A stretch of DNA of 64,000 nucleotides from positions 3,268,713 to 3,332,712 of the forward strand of contig OY759222.1 of NCBI GenBank assembly GCA_963662175.1, written 5' to 3'. The notes under the pieces were generated by a model. The model saw nothing but the letters and a program-made list of their open reading frames with translations. It searched no databases and had not been told where the DNA came from. A program made the translations under genes and the position numbers. This stretch comes from Aradus depressus (taxonomy: Eukaryota; Arthropoda; Insecta; Hemiptera; Aradidae). The stretch's first letter is position 1; each line of letters starts with the position of its first letter. Of the stretch, positions 1 to 9,429 are shown in pieces.

Positions 1-446
1 ATGAGACAGTACCCAGTCATATGGGATTTAAAACACAAATTACATTTTAATAAAATAAAAAGATTGGATGCTTGGGAGGAATTATTCAAACACTTTTCGT
101 AAAAAGGTGTTCATTTTAAACAATTTACATGTAAAAATAAATTACGTATCATAATAAATGCGTATCCGTATTAATTGTACTACAAATATGTAAATTAATT
201 ACGTAAGTAGCTACCTACCTTGAGCATTTTCTGAGTGAAGATTTTGAATAGTAATAAAGTGATATACAAATAAACGTAAATTTGTTATCTGCAGGTTATG
301 TTCGTTAGTATGGTTGTGGAGCATCCAAATGCTCGGCTCGTCTCTGTTCGGCTTGGAGTGTGTTCGTTGAAAACTGAAAACGAGCCGAACAGTGCTCGGT
401 TCGTTGCTCGCATGTCTGTACTAGCCTTAAACATTTGTAATCTACA

Positions 447-1033
447 CTTGACAACGGTGGTGTGAAACAAACAACACATTGGCCTTCCGTCTCTCCAAAA
501 TATTGTTGTTAAAGTTTCGCCATTATTGAGGCATTATCAACAATTCATAACACAATTAAACAATTCATTACCATTAGTTATATTTTATATAGTAGTTTTA
601 AAACTGGTGAATTGAACACCACGTGACCTGGTGACTAATGTACCTAATTGAACACCACGTGACCTGGTGGCTAATGTACCTAATTGAACACCACGTGATC
701 TGGTGACTAATGTACCTAATTGAACACCACGTGACCTGGTAACTAATGTACCTAATTGAACACGACGTGACCTGGTGACTAATGTACCTAATTGAACACC
801 ACGTGACCTGGTAACTAATGTACCTAATTGAACACGACGTGACCTGGTGACTAATGTACCTTGATCAGTTTTTAATATTGACTACCATATATAATTTAAT
901 GGCTAGAAATTGTTTTATTTTGTTACAAAGTTTTGATAATGCCTGAATAATGGCGAAACGACACCAAAAATAATACAAATATATTTTGAGAGGCGGAAGG
1001 CCAATCCGTTTGTTTGAAACCACCTTCATCAAG
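447..1033. mobile_element. Foldback (inverted-repeat) element with tandem core
   Basis: The left arm (about 447-608) and right arm (about 864-1033) are imperfect reverse complements along their length. Shared blocks include the GGTGGT..AAACAAAC segment, TTGGCCTTCCG, GTTTCGCCATTATT and GGCATTATCAA. The loop is filled by a 36-bp tandem array. No transposase is present, so this would be a non-autonomous foldback element. I could not find a convincing target-site duplication, so the outer boundaries are approximate and the superfamily is unassigned. Confidence 0.7.
611..861. repeat. 36-bp tandem repeat, 7 copies, each with CACGTG or a variant
   Basis: Seven units start at 611, 647, 683, 719, 755, 791 and 827. 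The first four and the sixth carry the palindrome CACGTG (E-box core); the fifth and seventh have GACGTG. Copies 4-5 and 6-7 alternate in the same two variants, so the last four units look like a duplicated 72-bp dimer. Confidence 0.95.
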
Positions 1034-1040
1034 CGAACAT

Positions 1041-1760
1041 TATACTGGTCTCAAATCTCTTCCTCAACTTCATTAATATTGTATTATACTGATATTATTC
1101 AGTAAACGGTATTATACCAAATTCAGTTGTTTCTAGCCTATTATTCCTGAGTATTGTAATTGCTGAGTGTAGTATTTTGAATAGATATTAGATATACTTA
1201 TGTAAGTTTGGCAGGCGGCTCCCTTCACTACCGAGGAGTATTGTAGGTACGACTAAAACCTAAAGGACCATCTTTAGTATCCCACAGAATATGTTTTTTT
1301 TAAGGTATATAAAAACCTGTTTGGGCTTTTTGTTTACTTTAGATACATATACTCGTATTTTGGTGATATCGGTTGACCGCTTTTGTCTAAAAGAGAAAGT
1401 TTGTGTTGTGTTTTTTGCATCGAAAAATTATTATTTTTTAGCCTGTGGTATACTTGCATGATTTTCGCTTGGTAATCTATGAACCGTTTCCCAATCTGCT
1501 GCCTCAGATTGTAAAACTATAGATGAAGGATATCAACATTTAAAGCCCGAACATTAGTCTCAGAAGAACCATAAGAGTCATCAAGGTTCATGGAATAAAA
1601 TTATTTATTTCTAAAAACAGAAAATATTAATTGTTTGTTATTGGTAGTTCATTGAACTTCATCTAAAACAGCATTAGATGAATCAGTTTACCGTATTTTT
1701 GATAATAAATTATTCTTTTTCATGATAAATGTTTTTCATTAGTATTACATGTATTTATCT
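1041..1760. other. AT-rich stretch, nothing recognised
   Basis: No open reading frame of note, no RNA gene and no clear repeat were seen on either strand. A role as upstream region or intron of the downstream zinc-finger gene is possible but not shown. Confidence 0.5.
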
Positions 1761-1764
1761 AAAT

Positions 1765-1845
1765 CCGGATAATCCGTCCTTTCCACTAATCCGTTCTGCC
1801 CCTGTCGTCTCAACAAGGACCGAGGTTGCAAGGTTCTACTGTAAT
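1765..1845. mobile_element. Possible pogo/Tigger-like terminal fragment
   Basis: The segment has CCGGATAATCCGTCC near 1770 and ends with GAGGTTGCAAGGTTCTACTGTA-like sequence. pogo/Tigger elements end in CAGTAGA..-type termini rich in TTATCCGG, next to TA. Only one end is visible, so this is a remnant at best. Confidence 0.35.
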
Positions 1846-2068
1846 GTCTCTTGTATTATATCTTCTGTTGCCTGTAAACGTCTGGTTAAATGTCTAATTG
1901 GGAACACTTCCTTACACACTAAATTAACATTTTTTATTTAAAAAACCATATACTACAACACAATGGCGTGGAGATTTGGAGCATCAAGTTTGGAGAATTG
2001 GAGCATCAAGTTTGGAGAATTGCAGCATCAAGTTGACTACATTTTTTGTCTATTCTAGATAGATGTTT

Positions 2069-2392
2069 TACTTCCGCAGCTGTTCGAAGTATCAGTCAAA
2101 ATTTCGATGCGAAGTTTTCAACAAAATTTCATCTTTTCCGACCTCTGTAAACAACTCCCAATAGAATAAATGTATCGATACCAAATTTTATATGTAAATC
2201 CAGAACCCTATATCGAAGACACCTATTGTTTTTCAGCCAAATCGACCAAAGGAAAGAGGAGTATTAGGGGAGAGGCTGAACATAAAAACTATAATAAGTC
2301 GGCAGGAGGGACCAGAGGGGGGGAGGGGGGGTCAACTCAAAAACTCCGATGTAATGAATGTATCGACATGAAATTTCATGTATAGTAAATAT
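2069..2392 (+). mobile_element. Left part of the CTTCCCCAGC MITE family
   Basis: It starts with a variant of the family's left end (ACTTCCGCAGCTGTTCGAAGTA). The family's usual order follows: the GTTTTCAAC..ATTTCAT segment, AATGTATCGA, AGCCAAATCGACC, the purine-rich AGAGGGGGG block, and AATGAATGTATCGACATGAAATT. The right end is missing. Fuller copies occur near 28.4, 55.9 and 59.9 kb. It has no coding capacity. Confidence 0.7.
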
Positions 2393-2459
2393 TCGTCTAC
2401 CACTTTTTTTAAAGTAATGTCTATGTTTTCATGTTGCTTACTTGTATTTCCATTTCCAG

Positions 2460-2543
2460 ACCATCAAGTCCACTCTCTCCAGAGAGTTGCCATAAAAGCA
2501 GAGCCGGCGCTCTTCCCTGACAACCTTCCTTCTACTAGCTGGG
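2460..2543 (+). CDS. Zinc-finger gene, small exon A (psi-K-x-E-P cassette)
   Basis: This 84-nt exon is bounded by TTTCCAG and GGTATGC. It is phase 1 at both ends, so it can be skipped or duplicated without changing the frame. It encodes DHQVHSLQRVAIKAEPALFP and onwards to STSW. The IKAEP core matches the psi-K-x-E consensus for SUMO attachment, which is common upstream of the fingers in arthropod C2H2 genes. Its frame joins exon B through a codon split after the first base (G|AC, giving Asp). The first exon with a start codon was not found upstream, so the gene is incomplete at its 5' end. The assignment rests on splice signals, matching phases and the repeated motif; transcript evidence is lacking. 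Confidence 0.65.
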
Positions 2544-2786
2544 GTATGCTTATTTATTTAGTTTTGTGGAATGGACGATATTTCGAAATTAAGTTTGTTT
2601 TATTGAAAATAAGATTGCCATGTCGCCAAATCTATACAATTTGGTCACTTGGACGACTCAGACTTGACTGACCTTCCAGAACTCACCTCTCCTCCTGTCC
2701 CTGAAAGCGCATGGAGTGGGGGGAATTCAATTGGTGCTTCAAAGTGCACTTAATACTAAAATAACTGTTATTGTTTATGTTTACAG

Positions 2787-2858
2787 ACCATAAAGAAAGA
2801 ACATTTGACATTAAACGGGAACCAGGCCTTCCAGACGATGAATCGGCTGTCACTGTCT
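2787..2858 (+). CDS. Zinc-finger gene, small exon B (psi-K-x-E-P cassette)
   Basis: This 72-nt exon lies between TTTACAG and GTAAGT and is again phase 1 at both ends. It encodes DHKERTFDIKREPGLPDDES, ending in AVTV. IKREP is a second SUMO-type psi-K-x-E site followed by proline, and the opening Asp-His matches exon A. Exons A, B and C therefore look like duplicates of one ancestral cassette. Splicing to exon C restores a Tyr codon (T|AT). No structured domain is expected; the peptide is short and acidic. Confidence 0.7.
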
Positions 2859-3114
2859 GTAAGTATGCTCTTGCTAGGGTTGTTCGTATCTCTCGTCGAA
2901 CTTCGGTTTTGTATTGAATTGTTCCTTTACTTGAAAAATGAAAACTTAAATAAATGAAAAATTAGATTCATAGTATGCACAGTGTAAAGTTTCAGAATAA
3001 TTTTGGAAGTTATGTTTTGATGAAACTCTTCGGCATTGTCTTATCAATTACAGCAAATTAAGCTAATTAAACGCTATGACTAATCTTTCTATCTTATTTT
3101 TTTTGTACTTCCAG

Positions 3115-3201
3115 ATTCGGAAGGAAAAGATTATCAGATTAAAGAAGAACGAAACGTTCACATCAAGGAAGAACCTGAACTTCTGATAAATGATGTATTC
3201 G
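3115..3201 (+). CDS. Zinc-finger gene, small exon C (psi-K-x-E-P cassette)
   Basis: This 87-nt exon lies between TACTTCCAG and GTAAGA and is phase 1 at both ends. It encodes an acidic peptide with two candidate SUMO-type sites, IKEER and IKEEP, the second in VHIKEEPELL. It joins the finger exon at 3423 through a split Gly codon (G|GT). As the third phase-1 cassette in a row, it strongly supports a real, modular gene structure. Confidence 0.7.
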
Positions 3202-3422
3202 GTAAGACTGTTGTATTCAAAACTATAGCAAACATCTTCCTACAACTATTCTTGTTTCCTACACCAATTAATTTTTATATGGGACAGGTTTTTATTTAAT
3301 TATTATCTATCTATCATAGAAGAACGTCGATGGGGAAATAGAGAACTGCTGTCACATTTCGTCAAGCTATGTATTGGCTGATATGATTAATGTTTAACGA
3401 TTTCAATTTCCTTCTGTTTTAG

Positions 3423-4555
3423 GTGATATTGGCTACGAGTGGATGGTGTGTTTTCATTGTGGTCATACGTCAGTCAGCCTAGGCAGACTTAGGAAGCACA
3501 TTGTTTGGGAGCATGTAAGAGCTCTGTCTTCTAAGGTGAACGTTCAATCGAAGTCGGAGGACAATTATGGAAGATCTTTGATGAGAAATGTGCAAAAGCC
3601 ATTCCAATGTTCAATCTGCAGCTACAGTTGTAGGCAATCAGTCAATTTGAAGAGTCACATGTTGATACATACTAGAGAGAAACCTTTCCAATATAAGCAG
3701 TGCAGCTATAATTGTAGACGTTCAAGTCAATTGAAGAGTCATATGTTGATACATACAGGAGAGAAACCTTTCCAATGTAACATGTGCAGCTACAGATGTA
3801 GATACTCAGACAGTTTGAAGAATCACATGTTGATACATACAGGAGAGAAACCTTTCCAATGTAAGCAGTGCAGATATAGTTGTAGACGTTCAAGTTACTT
3901 GAAGAGTCATATGTTGATACATACAGGAGAGAAACCTTTCCAATGTAAGCAGTGCAGATATAGTTGTAGACGTTCAAGTCACTTGAAGAGTCATATGTTC
4001 ATACATACAGGAGAGAAACCTTTCCATTGTAAGCTGTGCAGCTACAGTTGTTGGACAGTTGGTAATTTGAAGAGGCATACGTTGACACATTCAGAAGAGA
4101 AACCTTTCCAATGTAAGCTGTGCAGCTACTGCTGTAGACACTTAGTCAGTTTGAAGAGTCACATGTTGATACATACAGGAGAGAAACCTTTCCATTGTAA
4201 GCTGTGCAGCTATAGTTGTGCTACAGTTAGTCATTTGAAGAGGCATACGTTGATACATACTGGAAAGAAACCTTTCCACTGTATGTTGTGCATCTATAGT
4301 TGTAGACAATCTGTAGATTTGAAGAGTCATATGTTGATACATTCAGGAGAGAAACCTTTCCAATGTAAGCTGTGCAGCTACTGCTGTAGACACTCAGTCA
4401 GTTTGAAGAGTCACATGTTGATACATACAGGAGAGAAACCTTTCCATTGTAAGCTGTGCAGCTATAGTTGTAGGACAGTTAGTCATTTGAAGAGGCATAC
4501 GTTGATACATACTGGAAAGAAACCTTTCCATTGTAAGCTTCAGCTTCAGTTCTAG
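3423..4555 (+). CDS. C2H2 zinc-finger protein, main finger exon
   Basis: The exon follows a TTTTAG acceptor in phase 1 and ends at TAG (4553-4555). It begins DIGYEWMVCFHCGH, a degenerate first finger with a C-x2-C..H-x4-H pattern, then a basic linker. Eleven tandem C2H2 fingers follow with C-x2-C-x12-H-x3-H spacing and linkers of the HTGEKPF(Q/H)C type. The second tandem finger has lost its first Cys (YKQC). Most fingers carry an extra Cys in SYSC/SYCC, and the helix-facing residues differ between fingers (RRSSHL, ATVSHL, RHSVSL, RQSVDL). This indicates a nuclear sequence-specific DNA-binding protein; the target is unknown. The last finger stops after its first Cys (CKLQLQF) because of a short deletion relative to sister units, so the present C-terminus is probably truncated. 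Confidence 0.85.
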
Positions 4556-5400
4556 ACAGTCAAGCCACTTGAAGAGTCACATGTTGATACATACAGGAGA
4601 GAAATTTTTCCAATCTAACCTGTGCAGCTACAGTTGTAGAGATCCGAGCAGTTTTAAGAGGCCTATGTTGATACATACAGGAGAGAAACCTTTCCAATGT
4701 AAGCAGTGCAGATATAGTTGTAGACGTTCAAGCCAAATGAAGAGGCACATGTTGATACATACAGGAGAGAAACCTTTCCAATGTAGGATGTGAAGCTACT
4801 GTTGTAGACACTGTCAGTTTGAAGAGTCATATGTTGACACATACAGGAGAGAAACCTTTCCAATGTAAGCTGTACAGCTACTGCTGTAGACACTCAGTCA
4901 GTTTGAAGTCATATGTTGACACATACAGGAGAGAAACCTTTCCAATGTACGCTGTGCAGCTATAGTTGTGCTACAGTTAGTCATTTGAAGAGGCATACGT
5001 TGATACATACTGGAGAGAAACCTTTCCATTGTAAGCTGTGCAGCTTCAGTTCTAGACAGTCAAGTCACTTGAAGAGTCATATGTTGATACATTCAGAAGA
5101 GAAACCTTTCCAATGTAAGCTGTGCAGCTACTGCTGTAGACAGTCAGTTTGAAGAGTCACATGTTGATACATACAGGAGAGAAACCTTTCCATTGTAAGC
5201 TGTGCAACTATAGTTGTGGGACAGTTAGTCAGTTTGAAGAGTCATATGTTGACACATACAGGAGAGTAACCTTTTTAAATGTAGGATGTGAAGCTACTGT
5301 TGTAGACAGTCAAGCCAATTAAAGGGGGGACATACGTTGACTCACACGGGAGATAACCTTTCCAATGTAAGCAGCCACCGTTTTAGACTGTCAGTCAGTT
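4556..5400 (+). pseudogene. Decayed tail of C2H2 zinc-finger units
   Basis: Finger units of the same family continue for about 850 nt beyond the stop but in broken frames. 4569-4793 holds about two and a half fingers and ends where a Cys codon has become TGA (CRM stop). 4913-5152 holds another three in a different frame. Further linkers with HTGE-like coding remain to about 5370. Two changes explain the break: loss of about 2 nt in the finger at 4533-4545, and later small indels in the RH(S)VSL units. This is either the former C-terminus of the gene upstream or an adjacent array that never belonged to it. Confidence 0.8.
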
Positions 5401-5700
5401 TGAATTCATATTTTTTCCGTCGTTCTGGGTTAAAGCATTTTGTTATTAAAATATTTAAAACATGGAACTTGTTTAACTTATATTTTGTCTAATTCCACAA
5501 AAATATACACTTTTTTTTTAATTAGCTTTCCACTATATCGACAATGATCCCAGAAATGTATTCTGAGATTTTTATTATTATCCATATTTTAATTTCCAGG
5601 CAATTTCTTTTTTTTTTTTTGCACTTTTATTAAATAAATTTAATAATCATTCTGTTTAGTTTGTCCAGCCATCACTCGAAAACAGCTGAATATTCACCAC
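5401..5700. other. AT-rich flank after the zinc-finger tail
   Basis: No reading frame or named repeat was seen. Poly-T tracts lie near 5512 and 5608, and an AATAAA-like motif in AAATAAATTTAATAA near 5632 could serve polyadenylation. That use is a guess. Confidence 0.4.
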
Positions 5701-5710
5701 CCGTCAGAAG

Positions 5711-6016
5711 TTTGGGACCATCTAGAACAGGGGTAGTCACCTTTGGGACCATCAAGAACTGGGGTAGTCAGTCACCTTTGGGACCATCTAGAACTGGGGT
5801 AGTCAGTCACCTTTGGGACCATCTAGAACTGGGGTAGTCAGTCACCTTTGGGACCATCTAGAACAGGGTCAGTCACCTTTGGGACCATCTAGAACTGGGG
5901 TAGTCAGTCACCTTTGGGACCATCTAGAACTGGGGTAGTCAGTCACCTTTGGGACCATCTAGAACTGGGGTAGTCAGTCACCTTTGGGACCATCTAGAAC
6001 AGGGGTAGTCAGTCAC
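5711..6016. repeat. 35-bp tandem repeat, 9 copies, seeded by a hAT terminus
   Basis: Units start with TTTGGGACCATC at 5711, 5742, 5777, 5812, 5847, 5878, 5913, 5948 and 5983. Two are shorter (31 bp). Each unit contains ATCTAGAAC(A/T)GGGGTAGTC, which is the 8-bp target duplication plus the start of the terminal inverted repeat of the MITE that begins at 6000. The array therefore grew from the element's junction. Confidence 0.95.
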
Positions 6017-6446
6017 ATTTTTTTACGTACCGCCCACTTTTGTATCTTAGTTGGCTGTATAATTCTCTTGCCGCCCACCGGTTCCGCAGAACTTAATTTA
6101 GCGGAACTGCAAAATACTCGTAATTTTTGAGTTGAGGTTTAGTAAAAATATGTAGTTAAATTTTTCTTTTTATTTATTCTTTACATGTGTCTGTAATACA
6201 CTGAAAATTTAATTAGATGCTGCATTTCCATCGATACAGCGCCTAGTGCGGAAGCTACTTAAATTGAGAAAAAATAAAATTAAATATAAAAACTTGGCCG
6301 CTTGTACACTCCTCTCTCATGCGCACTACAGTGCAGTACCTAATTACTAATCATGCGCACTACAGTGCAGTACCTAATTACTAATCCAACCATGAGAGCT
6401 TGAATCGCTCACTTGTGGGCGATTGAGACCAGGTTGACTACCCCTG
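6000..6446. mobile_element. hAT-like MITE with 8-bp target duplication
   Basis: The left terminus is CAGGGGTAGTCAGTCAC and the right terminus is the reverse complement of CAGGGGTAGTCAACCTGG. Subterminal inverted motifs (CCGCCCACTTTT and CACTTGTGGGCGA) also face each other. Flanks ATCTAGAA (5992-5999) and ATCCAGAA (6447-6454) form an 8-bp duplication with one mismatch, as expected for hAT transposition. A 33-bp direct duplication (ATGCGCACTACAGTGCAGTA..) lies at about 6319-6385. There is no transposase, so it is non-autonomous. Confidence 0.85.
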
Positions 6447-6711
6447 ATCCAGAACAACCGTATTTTATGTAAGTATCCAGAACACCATAACGACACCAAT
6501 CAATTGTCAGCCAGGAGGGGGCTTAACTCAAAGACACTAATAACTGTACATATAATGCCTGTATTGAAATTATTATGCACTAAATATTAGAGATATAAAC
6601 ATATTTACATAAATAAACCTTTATTGGTTAGAAACATAACCCTGAATGAAATATTGAAACACAACATGTGTTAAATTAAACAAATAATGAAATCATATGT
6701 AAATATACACA

Positions 6712-6889
6712 TCAACTCTCCGCCGGTAATCGAGACGTTAGGATCTGGTTGACATGCCTGAGCCACACGACTCCACTGTCCAGCCTCACTCGGTACTGGA
6801 CTCTACCTTCCCGTCCTATGATGCTCCCGAACTTCCATTTGTCCCTCTCATTGTTACAGCTAACTTGAACCCTCTCCCCCAACTGCAAT
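6712..6889 (-). pseudogene. Gypsy-type integrase C-terminal fragment
   Basis: On the - strand an open stretch of about 58 codons reads with features of the C-terminal part of Gypsy-class integrases. It has an LGERVQV start, KWKFGSI, a YRVRLDSGVVW core and RHVNQI, ending with a stop at 6712-6714. The rest of the element was not found nearby, so this is a stray 3' fragment. It is not the source of the LTR element at 8655-10484. Confidence 0.55.
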
Positions 6890-7069
6890 TATCTTTTCAT
6901 ATTCTTCCCTACAAGTATGAATAATAATGTAAAACATAATAACAATAGTGAGTTATATATGAATTTAATCGCAAAAAAACTGGGCAGATGAAACTGGAGT
7001 GTGACAATCTGTCCAGTGGAGTGAGAGACTTATAGGAAGACTAGAACTATCTCATAGGAGCCCGCCTTA

Positions 7070-8405
7070 GGAATCAGAGGTTTGCTGAGTTAGGAGATAA
7101 TGGAAAAGTAGGGACTTAAATGAATGAAGAGAAGGAGCATGGCGAATCTGGAGAGGGAGAGAGTTCCAGAGGGAGTTAGCTTGGATAAGGAAAGAGTTGT
7201 GGATCAAGGATCAATCCAAGATTTTTTACACTGGTGCAGTATTCAATATCGGTGTCATGTAGTCTTAATGGAGGTAAGTCAGTAAGGGAGTTTAGTAGTT
7301 TATGGTTACCTATCACAATGGCTTTAGTCTTCTCAGCGTTCAGTGTCAGTCCATTCTTGGAAGCCCAGTCTGTGATACCAAGGATGTCCTCCATCATCTT
7401 GTTGTAAGCAACAAGAGCGGTGGAGGGGTGGAAGGAGAGATACATTTGGAAGTCATCGGCATAAAGGTGATAATTGGAGTGTTTGATGGAATTGAGGAGG
7501 TCATTTATGAAGATAGAGAAAAGGGTAGGAGAAAGGGATGAGCCTTGAGGGCCCCCAGAATTAACTGGCAGAAAGGAAGAGGGAGGGAGATTTGGGACGA
7601 GAACTGACTGAGAACGACCGGAGAGGAAGGACTGAAACCAGCGAACAGCACTGGAGGAAAGGTGAGTATTGTGGAGCTTGGAGAGGAGGATGCTGTGGTC
7701 AACGGTGTCAAAGGCTTTAGTGAAGTCGAAAAGTACGAGCAGAGTAACCTGTCTGTTGTCTATGGCTAGTTGGAGGTCATTGGTAACTTTTAGGAGAGCG
7801 GATTGAGTGCTTAAGCAAGGACGGAAGCCGAACTGTAGGGGATTTAAGATTTGGTTGGTTTCAAGATAGGAGGATAGTTGGGATTGGGCTATTCGTTCTA
7901 AGGGTTTGGAGAGGGTAGATATTGGCCGGAGATCTTTTGGAGAAGAGGGATTAGGAATTTTATTTAGGGGGAGGACAATAGCTGATTTCCAAGCAGTCGG
8001 GAAAACTGAGTTCTGCAGGGAGAAGTTGTAGATGTGAAGGAGGACAGGAAGGATGGAGGGGAGGGCGCATTTGATTAATTTTACGGGGAGATTGTCTGGA
8101 CCGTAGGCGTTTGTACGGGATTTAAGGATGCTATTGAGAAGATCTTCAGGATGTATATAGGAAAAAAAGAAGGAATTTGGATTGAAAGTTAGATTAGGAG
8201 GCAAGGGGGTAGGGGGAGAATTTGTATTAGGGGATGAAGTGAAAAAGTGGTTTAGAGTATCAGGAGAGCAAGGAATATTGGAGGAGCACTGTTTTGATTT
8301 GACTAAGGATAGGTTGCGGAGAAGGGACCATTTGGATTTAGGATTAGGAGCTTCAGACAAGACCCTGTGGAAGTATTCAACCTTAGCTCTTCTCTGTAAA
8401 GACAA
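7070..8405 (-). pseudogene. LINE ORF2 reverse transcriptase (CR1/L2/Jockey-like), internally deleted
   Basis: The - strand frame of about 409 codons carries a non-LTR reverse transcriptase. It has the N-terminal KSRTNAYGPDNLPVKLI block, then IVLPLNKIPNP, PLERI, QFGFRP, FDFTKAFDTVDH, GGPQGSSLSPTLFSIFINDL and the catalytic YADD in HLYADDFQMY. After KNLGLILD the frame runs straight into the element's C-terminal segment out of frame (HNSFLIQANSLWNSL-type, about 7090-7190). The thumb region is therefore deleted. The same C-terminal segment recurs at 17.4 and 18.6-19.4 kb. This is a dead copy. Confidence 0.85.
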
Positions 8406-8665
8406 GCGGAGCTGGGAATGAGGGGAGTGAGCCAGGTCTCGGAGATTCCGATCAGATGAAAGGTACGGGATTGGAAGAAGTCTAGGAAGTCGTCAAAGTG
8501 AGGGAAGAGGGATTGGGCGTTGACATGACAGCAGGTTAAAATATTATAGGACATGGAGAGGAAAGGAGGAGGAAGATACATAGGGGGGTACACACGGCTC
8601 AGTCCTATATATTGAAAAAGAAATCCTATAAGTGACAATACAACACAGAGAGATTGTACTCTCAT
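8400..8665 (-). pseudogene. LINE ORF2 endonuclease N-terminus, truncated
   Basis: The - strand encodes the start of an APE-type endonuclease: NILTCCHVNAQSL, then FHLIGISETWL. This is the usual opening of LINE ORF2. After SETWLTPLIP the sequence jumps into the segment preceding the reverse transcriptase, so most of the endonuclease is missing, including its later catalytic residues. The frame shifts at this join. With the RT at 7070-8405 and ORF1 at 11152-11725 it makes one LINE read from right to left. Confidence 0.75.
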
Positions 8666-8858
8666 GGCTTATAAATGAGTTTATGGGGAGTACACAAAGA
8701 CTAATTAGCATATAAATCACACTTTATTTACGCTAGTACAAAACAAACAATGTTCTATCGAGACCAACTCAAACTGACTCACTGACTCCCACACAGTGTT
8801 GCCACTACAGTCACTTATAATTCTTTACAGAACATTTATACTACAATATACTGCTACA
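8655..8858 (-). repeat. 3' LTR of the nested LTR element
   Basis: This 204-bp repeat starts TGTACTCTCATGG and ends ATACTGCTACA (TG..CA ends). By eye it is identical to the copy at 10281-10484. A polypurine tract, read on the - strand as GAAGGGGGAGTAG, lies directly next to it at about 8859-8871. AGAT at 8651-8654 is one half of the target duplication. Confidence 0.92.
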
Positions 8859-9057
8859 CTACTCCCCCTTCAGTAGCAGCCATACACAAGGACTGCTACG
8901 ATAATAAGCAATAGCAGAAGATATATAGAACAAGTACATACAAAAGGTACATGATAAAATAAAGAGAAAACATTAATAACAAAAAAAAAATGTATGAGTG
9001 GCCCCAATATTACATAACAAACAATAAAATGAAAAATTAATGCAAATACAAATGTAG

Positions 9058-9429
9058 TTACATAAGTCTCACTTGCACCAGTTCGTCATAGCGAGCGGGG
9101 AATCGAACTTTTCGTCCCGACCGCGTGGTTCTAGTCTGTTCGTTGGTACCAGACGCTGGACCAACAATGTCTGTCCGTGGTTGAACGTCCTCTTGTGACA
9201 GGAGATATGCTGGTTTGAGACGATCGATTGTAATGTTGTCTTCTTTGTTCTTCATTTGTACCGTAAAATATTTATCATATTTCCTAAGTACAGGAAATGG
9301 GCCTTCATAAGCGTAAGCAAGAGGTTTTTTTGCTCTATCAGTTCTTACGAAAACATGTGAACATGTAGCTAGGTCTTTGTGCACAAAGATATTTTGCGAC
9401 ATTTTATCTTTTACTTTGACTGGTCTCAA
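9058..9429 (-). pseudogene. Integrase C-terminal segment of the LTR element
   Basis: The - strand frame encodes the tail of a Gypsy-class polyprotein. It includes DLATCSHVFVRTD, a YEGPFPVLRKYDKYF block and IDRLKPAYL, followed by a basic TTRSGRKVRFPARY end. These motifs sit after the integrase core in Gypsy elements. The core and everything before it are absent, so this segment has no catalytic function. Confidence 0.8.

Noticed and set aside
3672..4893. Long - strand frames across the zinc-finger exon (about 3672-3977, 4142-4342, 4663-4893)
   Set aside because: They are antisense shadows of the repetitive finger coding sequence and carry no domain of their own.
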